Shown here: positions 31,957 to 37,863 of the stretch, in pieces
How the letters are laid out: each line of letters starts with the position of its first letter
Position numbering within the stretch: the first letter of the stretch is position 1
Assembly: GCA_945891385.1 (NCBI GenBank)
Contig: CAMDDJ010000025.1
Location: 1 to 39,564, forward strand
From: Candidatus Kuenenia stuttgartensis
Lineage (GTDB): Bacteria; Planctomycetota; Planctomycetia; Pirellulales; UBA1268
Direction of reading: 5' to 3'
Length of the DNA: 39,564 nt
Program-made: the position numbers and the translations under genes
Notes under the pieces: generated by a model
What the model was told of the DNA's origin: nothing
Databases searched by the model: none
Seen by the model: the letters and a program-made list of their open reading frames with translations, nothing else

Positions 31957-33161
31957 CAGGCCAAATCGGTCAATGCGTCGGCCAGGGCGGTGAGCGGCAC
32001 TTGGGTTCCACCGTCGGCCAACGGGCCGCCGGGGCCGTCGAGTGTCACGACCATCAGCGGCTCGATAGGCGTGACGACTTTTCTGACCCCTGGCGGAATC
32101 ACAGCGGTGGAGGCAGCCCGCGGGCCGAGTTTCGCCTCGATCGGAATCCACACCGGGCCGCGGCGGCGGGTCTCCAGTCGAACCAGGAAGTCGAGCTCTT
32201 CCCCATCTCGGGTCCGCCACATGAAGATCTCCATGCCCAGCAGGCGATGGTCGCGACACCGCACGAGTTCAGCATAGACCGCAGTCTCGAACAGCGGCCC
32301 CATCTGCGGGCTGACGAGCATCGGCTCGAAGCTCCTCCAGCCTTGCAACCGTGTCGCTACCCCCACGTCGAGAAAAAAAACCTTTGGCGTCCTCACGAGC
32401 CGTTTGTTGAGATTGGTGGCAAACGGACGCACCAGATCGACGACTCCGTTCTCGGTGAGCAGGGATACCCATTCCTGCACCGTCGATCCCTTGACGCCGG
32501 CCAACTGCCCGATTTCGGATGCGTTGAGCAGCTGCCCAGTTCGGGCGGCAAGCAACCCCAGACATGTGCGAAATTCCCTGAGCTTCGCCACTCCGGCGGT
32601 CGCGGCGACATCTTTCTCGACGAACGTTCGAATGTGGTCATCGAGATACCGGACTGCGTCGAGCTGAGGCCTGACATGGAGTTCGGGCCAGCCGCCACGG
32701 GAGAACAACGCCCGCGACGGAATCCCGGCCCGGGCGAGTTCGGCCGCCGACAACGTGTGCAGGCGAAAGTAGTTGGCCCGTCCCGACAATGACTCCTTCG
32801 CGGCCCGGTCGAGCTGGGTCGCGTTGGAACCTGTCACCCAGATAGCGGGCATGTCGATCCCCGCACGCCGGGCACGATCCACCCGCAGCTTCAATTCGGC
32901 GAGCAGCCCCGGCGCTTCCTGAATCTCGTCGATCAACGTCGGTCGAAGCTCTGGCCCCAGGGCCACAGCCGGTTCTCGATCAACGATCGCCCGGGTTTGG
33001 ACGTCGTCCAGATAGAGGTCGAGCACGGGCGAGACGGCTCCGACTCCGGCCAGCCGCTGGCCGAGCGAGGTTTTCCCGCACTGACGGGGACCGATCAGAA
33101 TCCTGACCGGGAGGGCCCGGTCGGGCTGGAAAAACCTCTCAAATTCCCGATCAATCCACAT
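31956..33161 (-). CDS. AAA ATPase with C-terminal DUF4143 domain
   Basis: ATP-binding protein of 401 residues of the AAA_14/DUF4143 type, soluble. The N-terminal part has Walker A GPRQCGKTSL (about 24) and Walker B PTLIDEIQEAP (about 75), then a sensor-like WVTGSNA. The C-terminal half (about 200-385) carries DUF4143, with LNASEIGQLAGVKGSTVQEW (a helix-turn-helix-like segment), KVFFLDVGVATRL, LFETAVYAEL and the ELDFLV ... PIEAKLG segment that resembles a PD-(D/E)XK nuclease core. The function of the family is unknown; members are scattered, often singly, and horizontally moved. The gene stands alone except for the upstream PAD-family gene 82 bp away on the same strand. ATG 33161 follows a palindromic promoter with no ribosome-binding site, which suggests a leaderless, self-repressing transcript. 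Confidence 0.88.
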   Translation of the reverse strand: MWIDREFERFFQPDRALPVRILIGPRQCGKTSLGQRLAGVGAVSPVLDLYLDDVQTRAIVDREPAVALGPELRPTLIDEIQEAPGLLAELKLRVDRARRAGIDMPAIWVTGSNATQLDRAAKESLSGRANYFRLHTLSAAELARAGIPSRALFSRGGWPELHVRPQLDAVRYLDDHIRTFVEKDVAATAGVAKLREFRTCLGLLAARTGQLLNASEIGQLAGVKGSTVQEWVSLLTENGVVDLVRPFATNLNKRLVRTPKVFFLDVGVATRLQGWRSFEPMLVSPQMGPLFETAVYAELVRCRDHRLLGMEIFMWRTRDGEELDFLVRLETRRRGPVWIPIEAKLGPRAASTAVIPPGVRKVVTPIEPLMVVTLDGPGGPLADGGTQVPLTALADALTDLA

Positions 33162-33165
33162 AGTC

Positions 33166-33199
33166 TGGCTATTTTACGCCGCCAACAGAAAATAGCCAA
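33166..33199 (-). promoter_or_regulatory. Palindrome-embedded promoter of the AAA/DUF4143 gene
   Basis: TGGCTATTTT (33166-33175) and AAAATAGCCA (33189-33198) are perfect ten-base arms with a 13-base spacer, ending five bases before ATG 33161. On the minus strand the arms overlap a -35 TTGGCT (33194-33199) and a -10 TAAAAT (33171-33176) exactly 17 bases apart. Transcription would start close to the ATG, so the mRNA may be leaderless, and a dimeric regulator on the palindrome would block both elements. Confidence 0.6.
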
Positions 33200-33243
33200 A
33201 GAGCTCGTCCTGCGGCCACGAAAAGGGTTTTTGAGTTCCTGCT

Positions 33244-34860
33244 TCAAGGCTCGCGGCGGGCGTTCGTGCCGCAGTGCACGTTGCCCTTCATCCGGTGGTA
33301 GCAGGCGTCGTCGAGAAACTCGACCCGCTGCGCTCCGGCCGCGAGGAACGCTTCACGGCAGGCGTCGATGACGGCCGCCGGCATGCCGGCATTGCCGCAG
33401 ATGACGGTGCCGTTGACGAACAACGCATTGACCGGATTGCTCCAGAGCGACGTGGCGTCGGTGAGACCCGCCGGTGGCAACTCGCCCGGGATCTCGAAGG
33501 CGACCGGCAGACGAACGACCCGATCCTGGTCCCAACCGAGCAAGGCCAGCAGGCCGGCATCCTCGGGTTCACGGGCGTTACCGCCATCGGCGGCGCCCGC
33601 CCGCGGCTCGCTGCCACCACCCGCGAGCATCGCTTCGACGATCGCCGCGATTCGGCGATTCGACTCGGCAAACGCCTCGGCCTGCGGGCCCACCGCCGGC
33701 TCGAGCCCGGCGGCCCGGGCCTGCTCGAGGCCGGCCAGCGGATCGACCACCACCAGACAGCCGCGGCCATCACGGCCCGGCAGGAAGGCCACGATCTCGT
33801 CGACATGCTTGATCAGCAGCCAGGAGGTGTCGATCCAAACGGGCGGCTGCGCCTGCTGGGCTTTGAGAAATGCAATCACATCGGGATGAAAGGCTTCCCC
33901 CGTCGCCACGTTCCGTCCGTAGAGCACCCGACCCTGCGGCCAGGCTTCCGTCGCTGGCGCGGCCATCAGGTTGCCGTACCAGTCAGCCCAGGCGTCGCCT
34001 CCGGCGAGCGGCCGCTGCGTGGCCACCTCCACCACCGCACAATCCGGCCCGAGCAGCGTCGGCGGGAAGGGATCGACTCCTCGCAGCCCGGCCAGCACCA
34101 CCGTCATACCGGCGGCCTCCGCCTCACCCTCGCGGCGCGGCACCGCAGTCGCCCCCAGTTCCATCGTGTCCTGCATCCACATCTCCTGCCAGGTACCAGC
34201 CTCGTGCACCCGCAGCGGCACCGTGAGTTCGTCGAGGAGCGAACTGAGCCTCGCGACGAAGGCATCGTTGTCGTAGCGGCCGCGAGACACGTAGACCTCG
34301 CGGGCCGGGCAGGTCTCCGGCACCAGCAGCACGGGGGCCACCTCCACCGCCAGGTCCGCCCGGGCCAGTTCGCGGCCCGCGGCATCCCGTCCCGCGGCGG
34401 TGAGCGTGGCCCTGCCGTCCCAGCCCGGAGCAGCCGCCGCCCAGCTGCGACATTCGACCAGGAGGTCCGCCCGGCCCGCCTCGAGCGGCACCGCGTCCTC
34501 CAAGACCAGCTTTCGCCACCCGTCGCCATCCCGGCGGAAGCACGCGATCGCCGGGGCATCGCAGGCGAGGGCGACCTCCGTGATCCGGGGATCGCCGGCC
34601 TCGATCACGACCGCCGCCAGATCACCGAGATCCGCGGCCCCGTTCACGCGGTCGTCATCGGCGTCGGCCAGGCCATCGCGATCGTCGTCATCGCGGTTCG
34701 CCAGCAGGCACAACGCCCCACCGCCCTGCCCTCCGAACCGCATTAGCGGCCCCTGCTCCGCAGCCTCGGCGACCAAGCCAGCAAGCACCGCGATTCCGCA
34801 ACCAAAGAGGCCACGAGCACGCCTCTGGACGCAAGCGATCATGGCCGTGCGATCATGCAT
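33244..34860 (-). CDS. Secreted protein-arginine deiminase (PAD) family protein
   Basis: Predicted to convert protein arginine to citrulline, releasing ammonia. The 538-residue protein contains the full PAD catalytic set: WMQDTMELG (Asp231), KHVDEIVAFLP (His352 and Asp354) and YHRMKGNVHCGTNARREP (Cys530). Asp231 to His352 is 121 residues, identical to Asp350 to His471 in human PAD4, and the end motif HCGTN is the same. A middle domain precedes it, with an acidic run NRDDDDRDGLADADDDR (about 55-71) like the calcium-binding segment of eukaryotic PADs, so calcium control is possible. The N-terminus has a hydrophobic leader (GCGIAVLAGLVAEAA), suggesting export; ATG 34842 would give a shorter leader. 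No PEP-CTERM or lipobox. It is divergent from the DUF819 fusion gene and lies upstream of the AAA ATPase. Eukaryotic and some bacterial PADs are known; activity here is inferred. Confidence 0.88.
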   Translation of the reverse strand: MHDRTAMIACVQRRARGLFGCGIAVLAGLVAEAAEQGPLMRFGGQGGGALCLLANRDDDDRDGLADADDDRVNGAADLGDLAAVVIEAGDPRITEVALACDAPAIACFRRDGDGWRKLVLEDAVPLEAGRADLLVECRSWAAAAPGWDGRATLTAAGRDAAGRELARADLAVEVAPVLLVPETCPAREVYVSRGRYDNDAFVARLSSLLDELTVPLRVHEAGTWQEMWMQDTMELGATAVPRREGEAEAAGMTVVLAGLRGVDPFPPTLLGPDCAVVEVATQRPLAGGDAWADWYGNLMAAPATEAWPQGRVLYGRNVATGEAFHPDVIAFLKAQQAQPPVWIDTSWLLIKHVDEIVAFLPGRDGRGCLVVVDPLAGLEQARAAGLEPAVGPQAEAFAESNRRIAAIVEAMLAGGGSEPRAGAADGGNAREPEDAGLLALLGWDQDRVVRLPVAFEIPGELPPAGLTDATSLWSNPVNALFVNGTVICGNAGMPAAVIDACREAFLAAGAQRVEFLDDACYHRMKGNVHCGTNARREP

Positions 34861-35011
34861 CCGAGGTCTCTCGCCAACGCCTGAACGGATAGGAAGTATC
34901 TTCAGGAAGTATAGTTCCGAGCGGGATGACCCATCGTCGGGCTACGGCTTCGCCCGGGCCTGATCGTGAGGCAGGTTGGGAATCCGGAGCGCGAGGCCGT
35001 ATCATCCGCCC
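34861..35011. promoter_or_regulatory. Divergent promoter region of PAD and DUF819 genes with direct repeats
   Basis: AGGAAGTAT occurs twice at 34891-34899 and 34904-34912, 13 bases apart. The second copy runs into TATAGTTCC, giving an inverted GGAA/TTCC pair and -10-like TATACT (minus) or TATAGT (plus). No good -35 is seen at the right distance on either strand, so this may be a regulator-binding site rather than a simple promoter. Confidence 0.35.
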
Positions 35012-37489
35012 ATGGTCGATTCACCGCAGGGATTCCTCGCGACGGTGCTCGCGCTGGCAGCGGCGTTTCCGCTGCTCGCGGCCAGGTGGAAGGCCCGCCT
35101 GTTCGACGTTCTACCGCCGATCGTGGCAGCCTACGCCGTCACGATGCTGTTGGCCGTAGCCGGACTGTGGCGGCAGTCCGAGGCGGTGGAATCCACCCGC
35201 AGCCGACTGCTTGCAGCACTCGTGCCGACGCTTGTGTTCCTGCTGCTCGTGCCCTGCGATCTGCGGGCCGTGGCTCGCGTCGGCCCGCGACTGCTGCTCG
35301 CCTTCGCGGTCGCCACGCTGACGATTCTCGCGGGTTTCGTCGCAGCCTGGCTCGTCTGGCGGGCCTGGCTCCCAGCCAACGCCTGGCAGGTGTTGGCCTG
35401 CGTCGCCGGGGGCTGGGTCGGCGGCACGGCCAATCTCGTCGCCGTCGCCGGCGGACTCGACTCGTCTGCCGATGCCGTCGGCCTGGCCGTCGTCACCGAC
35501 ACGGTCTGCTACTTTTCCTGGATCCTCGTGCTCTTCTCGGCAGCGCCGGCCGCCGCCGCCTTCAATCGCTGGAGCGGCGGCGTGTTGCCCGCCATCACCA
35601 TCGAAGCGAAGTCCGCCATGCCGACGATGCCAAACACAGCCGGTCTCCTCCACCGCGTCGCCTGGCTTGGCGCGGGACTCGTGGTGGGCCAAGCGGCCGC
35701 CTTGGTTGCCCGACGGCTGCCGGCCACGGAGTTCCTGTCGACGTCCTCGTGGACAATCCTGATCGCGACGGCTGCCGGTATCGCAGTGGCCCAGACGCCG
35801 CTGCGACGACTCCCGGGGGCGACCGTGACGGCATCGGCCGTGCTGTTCGTGGTCGTGGTCGCGATGGCGACCCAAGCCACGCTCGCCGGGCTGGCGTCGG
35901 CCCCGGTGTTCGTGGCGGCAGGCTTCACGGTGCTCGCCTGCCATGCCCTGGGCATGCTCGCGGCGGCCCGACTGCTGCGGCTCGATCTGGCATCGTGCAG
36001 CGTGGCGTCGCTGGCGAACATCGGCGGCGTGGGCTCGGCTCCGCTGATGGCGGCGCTCCATGCCCCGGCGCTTGCCCCAGTGGCGGTGCTGCTCGCCCTG
36101 CTCGGCTACCTACTGGGACTGCCGGCGGGCCTGACGCTCGCGGCCGTCCTCCAACGGCTCGGCCCGAGCCTGGCCCCGGCGACGATCGTCGTTCTCGCCT
36201 GCCTCGGCGGCCCGGCGGCTGCGGGCGATGGCGGAGCTGACCGCCGCACGCCTGCATTCTGGGTCTCGCAGTGCCCCGAGGCCGATCGCGTGCTGCTCGA
36301 TGCCGAAGGTGTCGCCGGGTTCAACGCTCGCGTCCGCGAACTCGACCCGACCGTCCGCGACCTCGCCGCCCTGCCGGAGCGGCTGCCGCGGACCGAGGTG
36401 CTGGCCCTGATCGCGGCCGCCCCGCAGCCTTCATCGGCCCCGCTCGTCCATGCCGATGGCAGGGCTGTCACGTCCGAAGAACGGGCCGCCTGGCTGGCTG
36501 CCTGTGCCCTCGGCACGATCCCCGACGAGGTCGAACCACGCTTCGGCCTGCTCGTGCGGAGATCGATCGTTCGCAGCCTGCCCACCGCCGAGCGGCTGCT
36601 CAAGACGCCCGCCGACACCGACCTCGACCGGCTCCAGGAGACCGGGCTCTTTCCGGGCACACCCGTGGCCGTCCTCCATCAGTCGCACGACGGCCGATGG
36701 GCATTCATCCTGGCCCCCACGTACGCCGGTTGGATGACGAACGACGCGATCGCGACCGGGACCCGCGAGACCGTGCTCGGATATGTCGCCCGGGGCACCC
36801 GCGTGGTCACCGGCAATCAGGTGCGAACCGTGTTCACCCCCGAGGCATCTGCCTTGTCACGGCTCGTCCTCGACATGGGCGTCGTGATCCCGGACCGCCC
36901 GGGCTGGCCGCAGCGGCAGCCTGTCAATGGCCAGGTGCCACTCGCCGCACATGTGGTCGACCTCCCGACGCGCGGCCCCGACGGCTCGCTTGCGATCATG
37001 CCGGCGCTTCTGCCGCTCGCCGCCGACACCCATGCCGGCCCGCTGCCCGTCACCCGAGCCAACCTGATCCGGCAGGTCTGCAAATTCCTCGGCGACCGCT
37101 ACGGCTGGGGACATGACTACGAAAGCCGCGACTGCAGCGGGCTCGTCGGCGAGACCTACCGCAGCCTGGGCATCGTGCTCCCACGAAACACGGCCGACCA
37201 TGTGCGGTCACCGGCCCTCGACCGAGCGGCGATCGCGGCCGACCTCGATCGTGAGCAGCGACTCGCCGCGATCGCCGCCCTCTGCCCGGGCGACCTGATC
37301 TACGCCCCGCGGCACGTGATGATGGTGCTCGGCCACGCCCCGGACACCTGGGTGATCCACGCCACCCACGGCGGCTGGGAAGGTCCGCCGGTCAACGGCG
37401 TCGTCGTCATGCCCTTGGCTGAGGTCGGCTCCTCCAAGGGCCCGATCGTCGACACGGTGACCCACCTGATCCGCGTGCTGCCCCGGTAG
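35012..37489 (+). CDS. DUF819 membrane domain fused to SH3/NlpC-P60 peptidase
   Basis: An 825-residue fusion. Residues 5-405 form a multi-span membrane domain of the DUF819 (YjcL-like) type with about ten hydrophobic segments, including VGGTANLVAVAGGLDSS, VVTDTVCYFSWILVL and ANIGGVGSAPLMAAL. The last segment (LAPATIVVLACLGGPAAAG, near 390-405) resembles a signal peptide and leads into an exported hydrolase: an N-terminal NLPC_P60-stabilising region (FWVSQCPEADRVLLD), an SH3-type wall-binding region (about 535-690) and an NlpC/P60 domain with catalytic DCSG (Cys708), RHVMMVLG (His768) and VIHATHGG (His783). The peptidase would cut peptide bonds in peptidoglycan, outside the membrane. ATG 35012 is used; only a weak GAGG lies upstream. 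No internal start codon exists near 36170 that would yield a separate hydrolase, so the fusion is in frame. The transport role of DUF819 is unknown. Confidence 0.85.
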   Translation: MVDSPQGFLATVLALAAAFPLLAARWKARLFDVLPPIVAAYAVTMLLAVAGLWRQSEAVESTRSRLLAALVPTLVFLLLVPCDLRAVARVGPRLLLAFAVATLTILAGFVAAWLVWRAWLPANAWQVLACVAGGWVGGTANLVAVAGGLDSSADAVGLAVVTDTVCYFSWILVLFSAAPAAAAFNRWSGGVLPAITIEAKSAMPTMPNTAGLLHRVAWLGAGLVVGQAAALVARRLPATEFLSTSSWTILIATAAGIAVAQTPLRRLPGATVTASAVLFVVVVAMATQATLAGLASAPVFVAAGFTVLACHALGMLAAARLLRLDLASCSVASLANIGGVGSAPLMAALHAPALAPVAVLLALLGYLLGLPAGLTLAAVLQRLGPSLAPATIVVLACLGGPAAAGDGGADRRTPAFWVSQCPEADRVLLDAEGVAGFNARVRELDPTVRDLAALPERLPRTEVLALIAAAPQPSSAPLVHADGRAVTSEERAAWLAACALGTIPDEVEPRFGLLVRRSIVRSLPTAERLLKTPADTDLDRLQETGLFPGTPVAVLHQSHDGRWAFILAPTYAGWMTNDAIATGTRETVLGYVARGTRVVTGNQVRTVFTPEASALSRLVLDMGVVIPDRPGWPQRQPVNGQVPLAAHVVDLPTRGPDGSLAIMPALLPLAADTHAGPLPVTRANLIRQVCKFLGDRYGWGHDYESRDCSGLVGETYRSLGIVLPRNTADHVRSPALDRAAIAADLDREQRLAAIAALCPGDLIYAPRHVMMVLGHAPDTWVIHATHGGWEGPPVNGVVVMPLAEVGSSKGPIVDTVTHLIRVLPR

Positions 37490-37540
37490 GCGCGCAAGCC
37501 CAAAGAGCACTTCAAAGAACACTTCAAAAAAGATTGCTCG

Positions 37541-37679
37541 GTCGGGGTTGCCCGTACCCCGAGAGCCGGCGTATGCAGACAAGCGCAGCAAGGATTGCGC
37601 AGCGAAGTCTGCATCCGAGTGAGCGAAGGGCAGGATGCCCACAGCGAACGTCCGGCGACGGGGTACGGGCAATCCCGAC
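37541..37679. repeat. Structured intergenic element B (AGGAT-loop hairpins, outer inverted repeat)
   Basis: GTCGGGGTTGCCCGTACCCC (37541-37560) is the reverse complement, with one mismatch, of 37660-37679 at the start of the tandem array. Inside, ATGCAGAC (37573-37580) pairs with GTCTGCAT (37607-37614), which encloses GCA-AGGAT-TGC (37588-37598). Another hairpin, GGGC-AGGAT-GCCC, lies at 37628-37640. The loop AGGAT is constant while stems differ, and the word order AGCGCAG, AGGAT, CAGCGAAG, GAGTGAGCG, GCGAACG matches element A near 3.2 kb. Confidence 0.65.
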
Positions 37680-37860
37680 CCACCACGCGACGCCACCTCC
37701 GCCCCTTCATACGCCACCGCAGCGAACGTCCGGCGACGGGGTATGGGCAACCCCGACCCACCAGGTGACGCCGCCTCCGCCCCGCCATACGCCACCTCAG
37801 CGAACGTCCGGCGACGGGGTATGGGCAACCCCGACCCCCAGTTGACGTCGCCTCCTGCCA
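37643..37860. repeat. Tandem repeat, 78-bp unit, about 2.8 copies
   Basis: Copies start at 37643, 37721 and 37799, each opening AGCGAACGTCCGGCGACGGG; the third is cut after about 60 bases, right at the stop of the leftward hydrolase gene (37864). The unit is a multiple of three, so open frames cross it on both strands, but they look spurious. The second half of each unit also resembles the others, unlike CRISPR spacers. Both flanking genes converge on it. Confidence 0.8.
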
Positions 37861-37863
37861 CGC

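Noticed and set aside
31956..34860. Toxin-antitoxin pair from the ATPase and its upstream gene
   Set aside because: The upstream gene is a full PAD-family enzyme with a leader, not a small antitoxin, and the ATPase has its own promoter.
37643..37860. CRISPR-like array of repeats and spacers
   Set aside because: The segments between the conserved parts are themselves similar, the period is 78 bases, only about three units exist and no cas gene is near.
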